In this document: piece by piece, positions 27,282 to 35,826 of the stretch
Layout: each line of letters opens with the position of its first letter
How positions within the stretch are numbered: position 1 is the stretch's first letter
Assembly: GCF_040729435.1 (NCBI RefSeq)
Contig: NZ_CP160398.1
Location: forward strand, 4,693,001-4,757,000
DNA length: 64,000 nt
Direction of reading: 5' to 3'
Source: Pseudomonas sp. HOU2
Lineage (GTDB): Bacteria; Pseudomonadota; Gammaproteobacteria; Pseudomonadales; Pseudomonadaceae
The notes under the pieces: model-generated
The model's database searches: none
What the model saw: the letters and a program-made list of their open reading frames with translations, nothing else
What the model was told of the DNA's origin: nothing
Program-made: the position numbers and the translations under genes

Positions 27282-27466
27282 AAGCCCCCTCACCCCAGCC
27301 CTCTCCCGGAGGGAGAGGGAGCCGACCGAGGTGTCTGGCCAGCTACATCGACCTGAAAGTCCGCGTCGATTATGGATTCGGTGCGGCACGTTCAGGTCGG
27401 TGTATTGCGAAAGAACAACTCCGTCAGTCCCCTCTCCCTTGGGAGAGGGTTAGGGTGAGGGGCTTT
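27282..27466. repeat. Long inverted repeat, CCCTCACCC...CCCTCTCCC class
   Basis: AAGCCCCCTCACCCCAGCCC and TTAGGGTGAGGGGCTT-type arms face each other over about 130 bases. Each arm also contains an inner CCCTCTCCC/GGGAGAGGG hairpin. The class differs from the three other REP families in the window and occurs once. Confidence 0.75.
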
Positions 27467-27477
27467 TGATGTTTGCC

Positions 27478-29928
27478 TTACTTGCCCGGGGTCAGGGTCA
27501 AACGCGTCTTGCCATACACCCGGTCAAAGTTCTGCGGCTGCAGCGGCAAGCCGATGTACTGGCCCTTGAGCCAGGCGTCGATGCCGTTGAGGTAGTTCGG
27601 GCTGGCGGGGTTGCCGGACTGGCCGGTGCCGTTCTGCCCCATCAGCGGCTCGCTCTGGCTGAAGTCGACGATGAAACGCATCGACGGCGCACGGGTGGTG
27701 TTGAAGTCCTGACCCCAGGTAAACGCCGAGGTATTGAGCGTGGTGTGATCGCCACCGGCTGCCAGCGGGCCGCGAACGGTCTGGCCGTTGGCGTTTTTCC
27801 ACGTGTAGCTGTGCAGTTTGCCCCACTGCCAGGCCTTGTGATCGCCACCCAACTGACTGTCGCCAGCGTTGATCGCGGCCGCCAGACTGCGCGCCAGAAT
27901 CTGCGCTTTGTCTTCTTTCTGCGGGGTGCGAAGGTCATCCCAGAACGGGCTGTCTTCGCGCCCGAGCAGGTGATCGGCCTGCGCCGCGTAGGACAAGTCG
28001 CCATTGGCAACAAAGGCTTTCCACGCCGGGCTGGACTCGGGGCCAAGTTCGTCGAGGAAGATCTGCTTCATGCTTTCTTGCAGGAACAGTTCATAGATCG
28101 CCGCATCCGCCGAGGTCGGGCTGAGCTTGCCGTCAAACGCCATCAACCGCGTGAAGGCTTCGCGCGCCTTGCTGCGATCGGCTTCCGGCAGGGCGTCGAT
28201 CGCCTGTTTCAGCGGCTGCTTCATGCCCGGCGCTTCAAACATTTTCTTCAGCTTGGCAGCGAAGGTGGTGGTCTGGTCGTACTGCATGGCGATCACGCTG
28301 CGACCGTCCTGTTTGCCGCTGTTGGCCAGTTCCGCCAAGCGCTCACCGCGCTCCGGCGCCGCCCACGAGTTGGACAACTGCATGCCGTAGCCGTGAGGAA
28401 TGACCCGCTGGTTGGCGGTGCCGAGCCAGCCCTGGGTCGGGTCCTGATCGTACGGGTGCAACATCGGGTCGGCGTAACCGTCCCAGTCGTAACGACCCTC
28501 CCAGCCCGGCGATGGCAGCAGGCCTTCGCCTTCGCGACGGTTGGGGAAACGTCCGGTGACTTGCCAGCCAATATTGCTGGCGTCGGCGAACACCATGTTC
28601 AGGGCGATGGCGCGGATCTCGCGGCTGGCGTCTGACGCGCGTTCAACGTTCTGCGCGCGGGTCAGATCGAAAAATGCGTCCAGCGATTTGTCATCGGTGA
28701 AGCTCGGGGTCTGCAGGGCCAGGCCGAAACCGTTGCCTTGCGCCGCAGCCTGGGCACTGTTGAGCAGCGCGCCGTGGCGGGTTTCATACACGGCTTCGCG
28801 AATCGGCCGCTGGCCTTTGACGAAATAGGTTTCGTTGCGCACGCCCAGCGGCTGCCATTTGCCGTTGACCTCATAGGTCAGGCTGCTGCCCTGACGGCGG
28901 ATTTTTTCCAGGAACAGGTCCTGATTGTCGCCGAGCACGCTGGTGGCGCTCCACGCGACTTTGCCGTTGAAGCCACCGAGGACCATCGGCAAACCGGCGA
29001 CGGTGACACCGGCGGCCTGATATTTCGGCGCGCGGATCTGCACGAAAGTCCACAGCGACGGCGCTGCCAGTGGGCCATGGGCATCGCTGGCGAGAATGCT
29101 CTTGCCGCTGCGGCTGCGTTGCGGGGCGATGGCCCAGTTGTTCGAGGTGCTGGCGCCCAGCAGATTCACCGCCGCCAGTTGCTGGCTGGCGTTGCTCAGT
29201 TCCGTCAGGCCGGGGATCTGCCCGTTGAGCTTGAGGCCTTGCAGCTTGTCGGCTTCGGCCAGTGGCAGGTTTTCATCCGGTGCGGACGGGGTCAGCCAGG
29301 CGAGTTTGTCGCTGGTCACGGTCTGCGCCAGCACCAGTGAGGAAATCTCTTCCGGCAGGTTGGCCGACTGGCTGAAGTTCAGCAGCGCGAACATCAGCGC
29401 CGAATCTTCCGGTTTCCAGTATTCCGGCTTGTAGCCGCTGCTGGCGAGATCGCCCGGCAGTTTATCGGCGTAGCGGAACAGGTAGGCGTTGACGCCCCGC
29501 GCATAGACTTCGAAGAAGCGCTTGAGGCGTGGCGAGGAGGCCTTGTACAGCTCGTCGGCGCTCTTCTTCAGGTTGACCGCGCGCATGTAGCGGTCGGCGT
29601 CGAGCATCGAAGCACCGGACATTTCCGCCAGTCGGCCCTGGGCCAGCAGGCGCAGGGTGACCATCTGGTTGATGCGGTCGCTGGCATGCACGTAACCGAG
29701 GGTGAACAGCGCGTCGTGGAAGCTGTTGCTTTCGATCAACGGCATGCCCATGGCATTGCGTCGCACCGAAACGTTCTGCGCCAGGCCCTTGAGCGGTTGC
29801 ACGCCGGAGGTGGGCGGCAGGGTGTCCTGCGCGTTCCAGGTCTGGCAACCGGACAGGCTCAAGACACCGGTCACTGCTGCGGCAACGCCGAACCGGGGAA
29901 GAAAATGTGTAAGGGCTGGCGAGGCCAT
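27478..29928 (-). CDS. quiP: Penicillin-acylase-family Ntn hydrolase with lipoprotein signal (QuiP-like)
   Basis: This 816-residue N-terminal-nucleophile amidohydrolase is predicted to be cut before Ser262 ([10 protein letters not shown]), which becomes the beta-subunit nucleophile. The lipobox LSGC puts a lipid anchor at Cys28, so the enzyme should be membrane-tethered in the envelope. The family includes penicillin, cephalosporin and N-acyl-homoserine-lactone acylases; length and order resemble P. aeruginosa QuiP. The ATG at 29928 is preferred over upstream starts because GCAGGAGC precedes it. The name is a best guess and AHL cleavage is not shown. Confidence 0.75.
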   Translation of the reverse strand: MASPALTHFLPRFGVAAAVTGVLSLSGCQTWNAQDTLPPTSGVQPLKGLAQNVSVRRNAMGMPLIESNSFHDALFTLGYVHASDRINQMVTLRLLAQGRLAEMSGASMLDADRYMRAVNLKKSADELYKASSPRLKRFFEVYARGVNAYLFRYADKLPGDLASSGYKPEYWKPEDSALMFALLNFSQSANLPEEISSLVLAQTVTSDKLAWLTPSAPDENLPLAEADKLQGLKLNGQIPGLTELSNASQQLAAVNLLGASTSNNWAIAPQRSRSGKSILASDAHGPLAAPSLWTFVQIRAPKYQAAGVTVAGLPMVLGGFNGKVAWSATSVLGDNQDLFLEKIRRQGSSLTYEVNGKWQPLGVRNETYFVKGQRPIREAVYETRHGALLNSAQAAAQGNGFGLALQTPSFTDDKSLDAFFDLTRAQNVERASDASREIRAIALNMVFADASNIGWQVTGRFPNRREGEGLLPSPGWEGRYDWDGYADPMLHPYDQDPTQGWLGTANQRVIPHGYGMQLSNSWAAPERGERLAELANSGKQDGRSVIAMQYDQTTTFAAKLKKMFEAPGMKQPLKQAIDALPEADRSKAREAFTRLMAFDGKLSPTSADAAIYELFLQESMKQIFLDELGPESSPAWKAFVANGDLSYAAQADHLLGREDSPFWDDLRTPQKEDKAQILARSLAAAINAGDSQLGGDHKAWQWGKLHSYTWKNANGQTVRGPLAAGGDHTTLNTSAFTWGQDFNTTRAPSMRFIVDFSQSEPLMGQNGTGQSGNPASPNYLNGIDAWLKGQYIGLPLQPQNFDRVYGKTRLTLTPGK

Positions 29929-30073
29929 GGCAAAGCTCCTGCGGGGGTGTAGAGGCTGGGGGCGCAATAAAGCCGCTACGTTAGTGAGCAGGCGGTGGCC
30001 GCGCAAGCGGGGCGAGTGGTTATTTCTGTATTTGTCTGACCAACAGCAAATCTGCAGAGATAACAGTGTTTTT

Positions 30074-30202
30074 GTGGCGAGGGAGCTTGCTCCCGCTCGG
30101 CTGCGCAGCAGTCGTTATCCAGACTGCGCATTTTTCTGATAGATCGCGGCGACCCGTTTGGGAGCGCTTCGCACTCCAGCGGGAGCAAGCTCCCTCGCCA
30201 CA
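30074..30202. repeat. REPIN, GTGGCGAGGGAGCTTGCTCC class
   Basis: GTGGCGAGGGAGCTTGCTCC and its complement are separated by about 85 bases that include CTGCGCAGCAG palindromic sequence. Same class as 24334 and the 35.8 kb array. Confidence 0.85.
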
Positions 30203-30207
30203 ACAAC

Positions 30208-30325
30208 GATCCATCCAGATATCAGGATTTCGGTGGGGTGATCTTCTGCACCAAGACATACGCGTTCACCGTCGCCGGGCGATCCTTGATCGGGTTGAAT
30301 CAGAGCTTGCTCACCCCGTGGCGGT
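30208..30325 (-). pseudogene. Possible remnant of a gene 3' end
   Basis: On the minus strand a readable tail FNPIKDRPATVNAYVLVQKI ends in a stop. It is preceded directly by an in-frame stop, and one frame over by PHFSITATG. This looks like a frameshifted, decayed C-terminus. The parent family is not recognised. Confidence 0.25.
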
Positions 30326-30374
30326 GATGCTGAAGTGCGGGAAATTCACTGACCCCGCATGAGAAAAAAACGCC

Positions 30375-30932
30375 ATGGAGCTTCAGGCCAACGCTGCACT
30401 GATCATCATCGACCAGCAACAAGGCATTCTGCAGCCGCGCCTGGGCAGGCGGAACAATCCACAGGCCGAAGAACGCATGCTCGATTTACTGAGGGCGTGG
30501 CGCAGTAGCGGACGGCCGGTGATTCATGTGCAGCATCTGTCGCGCGAACCGGGTTCGGTGTTCTGGCCCGGGCAGTCAGGAGTTGAATTTCAGCAGAGAT
30601 TCTTGCCGCAGGACGGCGAATGGCTGATCCAGAAACAGGTGCCGGATGCGTTTTGTGCCACGGGGTTGGAAGGGCAGTTGCGTGAGGCGGGGATCGGGCA
30701 ATTGATCATTGTTGGTGTAGCGACCAACAACTCGGTGGAATCCACAGCGCGCACGGCGGGCAATCTGGGATTTGACGCCTGGGTGGCGGAGGACGCCTGT
30801 TTTACCTTCGACAAGGCCGATTACTTCGGCACACCGCGTTCAGCCGAAGAGGTGCACGGGATGTCGCTGGGGAATTTGCACGGGGAGTATGCGACGGTGG
30901 TCAGTGCTGCGCGGATTCTGGCAGTCGCCTGA
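30375..30932 (+). CDS. Isochorismatase-like hydrolase with Ser at the usual catalytic Cys position
   Basis: The 185-residue Rossmann-like protein has the family Asp (ALIIIDQQQG, D18) and Lys (WLIQKQVPDAF). The nucleophile segment, usually TN-x-CVE-x-TAR, reads TNNSVESTAR, placing Ser where Cys is expected. Close relatives may share this change. The activity is therefore uncertain, and the common name cysteine hydrolase should not be taken literally. Cytoplasmic, monocistronic, between two REPINs. Confidence 0.8.
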   Translation: MELQANAALIIIDQQQGILQPRLGRRNNPQAEERMLDLLRAWRSSGRPVIHVQHLSREPGSVFWPGQSGVEFQQRFLPQDGEWLIQKQVPDAFCATGLEGQLREAGIGQLIIVGVATNNSVESTARTAGNLGFDAWVAEDACFTFDKADYFGTPRSAEEVHGMSLGNLHGEYATVVSAARILAVA

Positions 30933-30937
30933 GGAAC

Positions 30938-31030
30938 CTGTGGGAGCTGGCTTGCAAGCGATAGCGGAGCGTCAGGCTACATCAATGCTGGATGTGCCGG
31001 CCTCATCGCTGGCAAGCCAGCTCCCACAGT
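30938..31030. repeat. REPIN, CTGTGGGAGCTGGCTTGC class
   Basis: CTGTGGGAGCTGGCTTGCAAGC and a near-complement (GCTGGCAAGCCAGCTCCCAC) flank about 50 bases. The same class occurs at 49264-49356. A lone half-element of the related GTAGGAGTGAGCCTGCTCGC type follows at 31064-31087. Confidence 0.85.
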
Positions 31031-31124
31031 GATTGCATTCCAGCTGGAGGAATGCGCTCGAATGTAGGAGTGAGCCTGCTCGCGATGGCGATGGTTCAGG
31101 CGAAGAAGGTCTTCACCGGAAACA

Positions 31125-31328
31125 TCAAGCGCCGTGGCACTTCTTGAATTTCTTGCCGTTGCCGCATGGGCAAGGGTCGTTGCGGCCGACGTCTTTCAGG
31201 GCGTTGCGCACCGGTTCCTGGTGGGCGTGGCCGCAGTTCGGGCCGTGGACATGACCATGGTCGTGATCGTGATGATGGTCATGATCGTGGTTGCAGTCAG
31301 GGCCATGGACATGAGGTTGCTGAGTCAT
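31125..31328 (-). CDS. Small His-rich SEC-C metal-binding protein
   Basis: The 67-residue protein has an N-terminal His/Asp run ([19 protein letters not shown], about residues 8-26) and a C-terminal SEC-C zinc motif ([19 protein letters not shown]). The His/Cys density suggests binding of zinc, nickel or cobalt, but no function is known. The start overlaps the stop of the LEA-like gene by ATGA, so it is coupled to it. SEC-C tails are also found on SecA and on YchJ, which lies just upstream. Confidence 0.85.
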   Translation of the reverse strand: MTQQPHVHGPDCNHDHDHHHDHDHGHVHGPNCGHAHQEPVRNALKDVGRNDPCPCGNGKKFKKCHGA

Positions 31329-31819
31329 CGGTTGTGCTCCGGAATTAAATCGGCGGGGATTATCACGCCATTGCGCTCCAGGTGCACGTAGTGGGCGATG
31401 AATAAACCGGTTTCCATTTCGCCCTGCAGCCGATAGGGAATCTGCTGATTGGGACTTTTCAGCATTTTCACCACGTCTTTTACCCGAGGCCACAGGTTGG
31501 TGCGGATCGGTATCCGGTAGAACCCGCTGCTTTTCGGCCCCACAGTGATCCAGTGTTCATGTTCGCCTTCGGCCAGCAGCATATCGGCCAGATGAATGCG
31601 ATATTCCATGCCGCGCACGGTCAGGTCGCTGTCGTTGGGGTTGTCGATACGAAAGTGCAGGATGAATTTCTGTTCGAGCAATTTGGCCCGTACCACCTCG
31701 ACTTTCACCAGGTGCACGGCGGGGTCGACGCTGTCGTCGCTGAACCAGGAGGCGCAACCGCCGAGGTTCAGGATCAGCATCAATATGAAGAACTGAAATG
31801 TGCGCCAACGACCGAGCAT
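31325..31819 (-). CDS. LEA type 2 (WHy domain) lipoprotein
   Basis: The 164-residue protein has a lipoprotein signal ([10 protein letters not shown]; Cys22) and a WHy/LEA_2 beta-sandwich domain with the signature [33 protein letters not shown]. Such proteins are linked to desiccation and stress tolerance, by family only. It is coupled to the downstream SEC-C gene by a 4-base overlap. Confidence 0.83.
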   Translation of the reverse strand: MLGRWRTFQFFILMLILNLGGCASWFSDDSVDPAVHLVKVEVVRAKLLEQKFILHFRIDNPNDSDLTVRGMEYRIHLADMLLAEGEHEHWITVGPKSSGFYRIPIRTNLWPRVKDVVKMLKSPNQQIPYRLQGEMETGLFIAHYVHLERNGVIIPADLIPEHNR

Positions 31820-31852
31820 GTTTGAACTCCCTTTGCAGCCAGTCTAGACGCT

Positions 31853-31930
31853 AAAAAGATCGCAGCCTGCGGCAGCTCCTACATGCGTTGCGTTCCCTGT
31901 AGGAGCTGCCGCAGGCTGCGATCTTTTGAT
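31853..31930. repeat. REPIN, GATCGCAGCC class
   Basis: AAAGATCGCAGCCTGCGGCA and its complement are separated by about 18 bases. It ends two bases before the ychJ stop codon. Confidence 0.85.
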
Positions 31931-31931
31931 C

Positions 31932-32408
31932 CTACGCGCCGAAATACCCCGCACAGCACTTCTTGAACTTCTGCCCGCTGGCACACGGACACGCATCGTT
32001 GCGCCCCAGCTTCAATTGCACGGTCGGGTCGATGAAGTACCAGCGCCCGGCGTTCTGCACGAACGAGGAACGCTCGCGGTGGCTGTGTTCGCCCTGGCTG
32101 TCGTGCCAGCGCGCGGTGAAGGTGACGAACGCATGTTCGGGCTGGCCGCCGAACACTTCCGAGCTTTCGACCTCAAGGCCGAGCCAGGTGCTCTGCGCGC
32201 TCCAGGCGCTGATCGCCTGGCGATCCAGACCGGCCTGCTGGGCGGGCAGGGTGGTGGCCACCAGATAATCGATCAGCCCCAGCACGTAGGCGCTGTAGCG
32301 TGAACGCATCAGCGCTTCGGCGCACGGCGCCGGGTGGCCTTCGTGATAGTGGCCGCAGCAGGCCTCCAGCAGGTTGCCGCTGCCGCACGGGCAAATGGCT
32401 GTACTCAT
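31932..32408 (-). CDS. ychJ: YchJ family protein with two SEC-C-type zinc motifs
   Basis: The 158-residue protein has an N-terminal [16 protein letters not shown] motif, a central NTF2-like domain ([23 protein letters not shown]) and a C-terminal SEC-C motif [19 protein letters not shown]0225 family; function unknown. The ATG at 32408 starts the conserved sequence; the longer open frame has no similarity. It follows the DUF6231 gene after 4 bases and is probably co-transcribed. Confidence 0.9.
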   Translation of the reverse strand: MSTAICPCGSGNLLEACCGHYHEGHPAPCAEALMRSRYSAYVLGLIDYLVATTLPAQQAGLDRQAISAWSAQSTWLGLEVESSEVFGGQPEHAFVTFTARWHDSQGEHSHRERSSFVQNAGRWYFIDPTVQLKLGRNDACPCASGQKFKKCCAGYFGA

Positions 32409-32412
32409 TGCA

Positions 32413-32910
32413 TTACCACCAGTATTTGCCGAAGTTTTCCGGATTGGCCCAGAACCGCGAGTTGAGCCAGTCGGGGACTTGTTTGTAGTCAAGCAGATCA
32501 TAGGTGAACAGGGTCAGTACCTGATCGTCACGCTGAAAGCGTTCGCTGGCTTGCAGCGCCAGTGAGTAGAAATCGGTTTCCTGCCAGCCGCTGGCCGGCA
32601 GATCCGCCAGCACGGCGATTCGGCTGGCGTTGAGGTTGCGGATCCCGCCCAGCAGGTTCAGGCCGTCGCGCTTGGGCAGATGTTCCAGACAATCGACCAC
32701 CAGCGCCAGATCGAAGCGCCGCGCCGCGAGTTCGGCGGGCAATGCACCGGGTGCGGCGTGGGCCACGCAGGTGTCCGGATGTGCCTGCTTGAAAGCGGCG
32801 AGCGCCGGAAATTCGCTGGCGCCGATCAGCAGCACACGCGCCGGGGCATAGCGATCCAGTAAAGCGGCCAGCGCCTGTTGCGGCGTGCGCGGAGAAATGG
32901 CGACGTTCAT
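32413..32910 (-). CDS. DUF6231-type protein, methyltransferase-like fold
   Basis: The 165-residue protein shows a Rossmann-like pattern: [17 protein letters not shown], then [14 protein letters not shown], which resembles motifs of SAM-dependent methyltransferases. The glycine-rich SAM loop is reduced to GAS. The conserved ending ([19 protein letters not shown]) is typical of the pseudomonad family. Cytoplasmic, with no known role. It is first in a two-gene unit with ychJ. Confidence 0.75.
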   Translation of the reverse strand: MNVAISPRTPQQALAALLDRYAPARVLLIGASEFPALAAFKQAHPDTCVAHAAPGALPAELAARRFDLALVVDCLEHLPKRDGLNLLGGIRNLNASRIAVLADLPASGWQETDFYSLALQASERFQRDDQVLTLFTYDLLDYKQVPDWLNSRFWANPENFGKYWW

Positions 32911-33107
32911 CGAAGCTCCTCAATCAGATCGCCAAGACTAGCGCGCCAGACGGATCCGGCCTAGACCCCGATTTGTCGCGCGTGGCAAAAGTACCAAATC
33001 CCTGTGAACACGGTCCCAAATGACGCTGGCCTATTGCTGGCGGAGATTAAAACTCCGGTCTTTACTCCGTGAATCGGTTCTAAGCCGATCCCTCAGGAGA
33101 AAACCAG

Positions 33108-33803
33108 ATGAGCATAGTTCGGACAGCATTACCTTTGATTCTGCTAACCAGTGTGTTGACTGGTTGCGCAGGTTTGCAGAAAACCGACTGGCCGACCTGT
33201 GCGGCGGTCGGTGGTGTGGTCGGTGCGGGCCTCGGTGCGACGGAGAGTTCGGCGTGGGCCGGCTACGGCGCCCTGTTGGTCGGCGGTACGGCAGCAGCCT
33301 ATTGCTGGGTGCACGGCGATGGCGACGAAGACGGCGATGGTGTGCCGGACAGTCGCGACAAGTGCCCGCACACGCCTAAAGGCGTGCAGGTCGATGCTGA
33401 CGGCTGCCCTCCACCAGCCCCGGCGCCAGTGGTAGAAGAGGCCGTCGTGGTCAAGGAAGAAACCATCGTCATCCGCGATGTGCACTTCCAGTTCGACAAA
33501 GCCACCCTGACCGGTGCCGATAAACAGGTTCTGGACAAAGTCGCCACGCGCCTGAAACAAGAGTCGTCCACGGCGCAACTGACCGTGACCGGCCACACCG
33601 ACAGCGTCGGCAGCGATGCCTACAACAAGAAACTGTCGGATCGTCGCGCGCACTCGGTGGTGGAATACCTGATCTCCCAAGGTGTGCCGCGTGCCAGCTT
33701 CGTTTCGGTATCGGGCATGGGTGAAAGCCAGCCAGTGGCGGATAACAAAACCGCCGATGGCCGCGCACAGAACCGTCGCACCGAAATCAAAATCGTCCGC
33801 TAG
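33108..33803 (+). CDS. OmpA-family lipoprotein with TSP3 repeat (paralogue 1)
   Basis: The 231-residue lipoprotein (lipobox LTGC) has in order: a glycine-zipper-like hydrophobic segment (GGVVGAGLGATESSAWAGYGALLVGG, residues about 36-61); a thrombospondin type 3 calcium-binding repeat (DGDEDGDGVPDSRDKCPHTP); and an OmpA C-terminal domain that binds peptidoglycan (GHTDSVGSDAYNKKLSDRRA). It tethers the outer membrane to the cell wall by family role. A close paralogue follows 90 bases downstream. Confidence 0.88.
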   Translation: MSIVRTALPLILLTSVLTGCAGLQKTDWPTCAAVGGVVGAGLGATESSAWAGYGALLVGGTAAAYCWVHGDGDEDGDGVPDSRDKCPHTPKGVQVDADGCPPPAPAPVVEEAVVVKEETIVIRDVHFQFDKATLTGADKQVLDKVATRLKQESSTAQLTVTGHTDSVGSDAYNKKLSDRRAHSVVEYLISQGVPRASFVSVSGMGESQPVADNKTADGRAQNRRTEIKIVR

Positions 33804-33811
33804 TCCCTCTC

Positions 33812-33848
33812 GCATCCGCGGCTTGTGCAGTCGCGGATGCGGGTCTTT
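33812..33848 (+). terminator. Hairpin between the two OmpA paralogues
   Basis: GCATCCGCG and CGCGGATGC pair around 11 bases, then GGGTCTTTAC. A weak T-run suggests partial termination. Confidence 0.5.
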
Positions 33849-33893
33849 ACTCCTGTGTAACCGGTATGGGCCGGTGACACAGGAGCTTTCACA

Positions 33894-34616
33894 ATGACTG
33901 TTTTCTCAAGGTCCGTCTTGCCGGTGCTGCTGCTGGGCAGCCTGCTCACCGGTTGCGCCACTCATAGCGATGGCGATGCCCCCCTCAATCAACGTACGTG
34001 GCCGATCTGCAGCCTGATCGGCGGGCTGGTCGGTGGCGGTCTTGGCGCCATTGAAAGTGGCGGCTGGGCCGGTGGCGGTGCGGCGCTGGGGATTCTGACT
34101 GGCGGGCTAATCTGTTATGCCCAGGATGGCGATGAAGACGGCGATGGCGTGTTCGACCGCCGCGACCGTTGCCCTGACACCCCGGCCAATACTCCGGTCG
34201 ATCATCGTGGCTGTCCGCTGCCGCAATATCCGGTCACTGCAAAAGCCCCCGAGCCTGCGCCGCAAACCGAAGTCATCACCCTCAGCGATGCCGGCAATGT
34301 GTTGTTCGATTTCGACAAGTCGGATCTGACCCCGGCTGCCAAGGCTCAGCTCGATACGCTGATGGACAAGTTGCGCAATGCCGACGTGGTGAGCATCAAG
34401 GTCATCGGCCATACCGACAGCAAAGGTTCGGATGCCTATAACCAGGCGTTGTCGGAACGACGCGCCAGCAGCGTGGCGGCGTACCTGCTAAGTCAGGGCC
34501 TGGCGCCGGACAAACTGACCAGTGAAGGACGCGGCGAGAGCGAGCCGGTGGCTGACAACGCGACCGACGAGGGACGGGCGAAAAACCGTCGGGTGGAGTT
34601 GCATATCAATCGCTAG
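33894..34616 (+). CDS. OmpA-family lipoprotein with TSP3 repeat (paralogue 2)
   Basis: The 240-residue paralogue of the gene at 33108 has the same architecture: lipobox LTGC, glycine-rich segment (GGLVGGGLGAIESGGWAGGGAALG), TSP3 repeat DGDEDGDGVFDRRDRCPDTP, OmpA C-domain GHTDSKGSDAYNQALSERRA. The linker between TSP3 and OmpA parts differs (Pro-rich here). Probably a tandem duplication with separate upkeep of both copies. Confidence 0.88.
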   Translation: MTVFSRSVLPVLLLGSLLTGCATHSDGDAPLNQRTWPICSLIGGLVGGGLGAIESGGWAGGGAALGILTGGLICYAQDGDEDGDGVFDRRDRCPDTPANTPVDHRGCPLPQYPVTAKAPEPAPQTEVITLSDAGNVLFDFDKSDLTPAAKAQLDTLMDKLRNADVVSIKVIGHTDSKGSDAYNQALSERRASSVAAYLLSQGLAPDKLTSEGRGESEPVADNATDEGRAKNRRVELHINR

Positions 34617-34642
34617 GACTTGTCTGTAGTCCGCAGGCTAGA

Positions 34643-34676
34643 GCTGCCGGTCGACGATCGTCGTCGAACCGGCAGC
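34643..34676. repeat. Inverted repeat downstream of the second OmpA paralogue
   Basis: GCTGCCGGTCGACGA pairs with TCGTCGAACCGGCAGC, with one bulged base. No T-run follows at once, so termination is only possible. Confidence 0.45.
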
Positions 34677-34778
34677 GATCCGACGACTGACAAAAGTTTT
34701 TTCTTTTGCCCCTCTGGCTTATCCCCCGCGTAAGCCGTTACTGTGCGCCCAAAGAATAATTCCGACACGGGGGAGCGT

Positions 34779-35054
34779 ATGAAGGTTTTCTGGGGGCTGG
34801 GGCGTTTGCTGACCCTGCTGTTCTGGTGCGTGGTGGTGGTCAATCTGCTGCTGCCGTTTGTGCATCCGCTGCATCTGCTGGTCAATCTGGCCGGCGGCCT
34901 GTTGCTGGCGCTGCATGTTCTGGAACTGCTGTTCTCGCGCCTCAAGGGGCGTCCCAATCCGTGGCGCGACCGTCTGCGCATCCTGCTGTTCGGCGTATTC
35001 CACCTGCAAACCATCCCGGCCCCGGCCGCTCCGGAGGCTTCTTCCCATGCGTAA
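34779..35054 (+). CDS. DUF1145 small membrane protein
   Basis: The 91-residue protein has two transmembrane segments (about residues 9-27 and 34-50) and a cytoplasmic RLKGRPNPWRDRLRILLFGVFHL region. It fits the DUF1145 family of unknown function. The ATG at 34779 has GGGGGAG upstream. The stop overlaps the start of the collagen-like gene by 8 bases, so the two are coupled. Confidence 0.82.
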   Translation: MKVFWGLGRLLTLLFWCVVVVNLLLPFVHPLHLLVNLAGGLLLALHVLELLFSRLKGRPNPWRDRLRILLFGVFHLQTIPAPAAPEASSHA

Positions 35055-35805
35055 ACTTTGCCTGCTCGCTGCACTCATCAGTCCCCTGGCCTGCGCCCAG
35101 GTGGTCAGCGTCGAAACCAATTCCCTGATGCGTTTGCCCAACACCGCCAGCACTTTGCAGCTGGAACGGCTGGAAGTGGCGGATTACGGCACCTTGCTGA
35201 TTCCTTCCAACGTGACTGAGCTGACTGTCGGCGAATTGCGCCTGGGCCACGAAGCGCGCATTGCGATCGTCCCGAGTGAACAGGCGCTGGACATGAAAGT
35301 CAGCCGTGCGCAGTTGTCCGAAGGCAGCCTGATCACTGCACGCGGGGCGCCGGGCACCTATGAAAAAGCTGCCCGCGCCGGACGCAATCTGAATTTGCAG
35401 TTCAAGGCGCTGGACGCGCCAAAACTGTTTGTCGACGCCCGCGGCGGCACCGGCGCGCCGGGTTTTGTCGGCCTGGATGGCGGCAACGGTGAAGACCCGG
35501 GCTGCACCTGGGGCGCGGCCGGTCACGGTTTTGATGGTAGTAATGGCAGCGACGGCCAGCCGGGTGCACCGGGTGCGTTGGTGCGTCTTGAAGTGCCGCG
35601 CGAGTTTCCGGCTGAACTGATCAAGGTCAACGTCGCTGGCGGCGCCGGTGGCCCAGCAGGTGTTGGCGGCAAGGCCGGCCAAGGCGGCAAGTCCAAGGGC
35701 TGCCTGGTGTACCGCGCCGATGGCGGCAAAAACGGCAAGGCCGGGGCTGATGGTCAGCCAGGGCCTGCGGGTGCGGCGGGGGCTGTGACCGTGCAGCGCC
35801 TCTAA
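35047..35805 (+). CDS. Secreted collagen-like protein
   Basis: The 252-residue protein has a cleavable signal peptide (MRKLCLLAALISPLACA-QV) and a beta-rich N-terminal part (residues 20-130). Two Gly-rich blocks with Gly-x-y periods follow (GGTGAPGFVGLDGGNGEDPG near 138 and GGKNGKAGADGQPGPAGAAG at the end), interrupted by a charged stretch. Two cysteines in the Gly-rich region (DPGCTWG and SKGCLVY) could form a disulfide. The role is unknown; surface or matrix use is a guess. Its last 47 bases are copied four times in the array that follows. Confidence 0.8.
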   Translation: MRKLCLLAALISPLACAQVVSVETNSLMRLPNTASTLQLERLEVADYGTLLIPSNVTELTVGELRLGHEARIAIVPSEQALDMKVSRAQLSEGSLITARGAPGTYEKAARAGRNLNLQFKALDAPKLFVDARGGTGAPGFVGLDGGNGEDPGCTWGAAGHGFDGSNGSDGQPGAPGALVRLEVPREFPAELIKVNVAGGAGGPAGVGGKAGQGGKSKGCLVYRADGGKNGKAGADGQPGPAGAAGAVTVQRL

Positions 35806-35826
35806 AGCACCGCACAATTCACAACT

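Larger units (their letters stand above)
29929..30374. other. Gene-free stretch holding a REPIN and a possible gene remnant
   Basis: Contains the promoter side of the acylase gene, a REPIN (30074-30202), and about 120 bases that on the minus strand read like a decayed C-terminus (see 30208-30325). No intact gene is visible. Confidence 0.5.
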
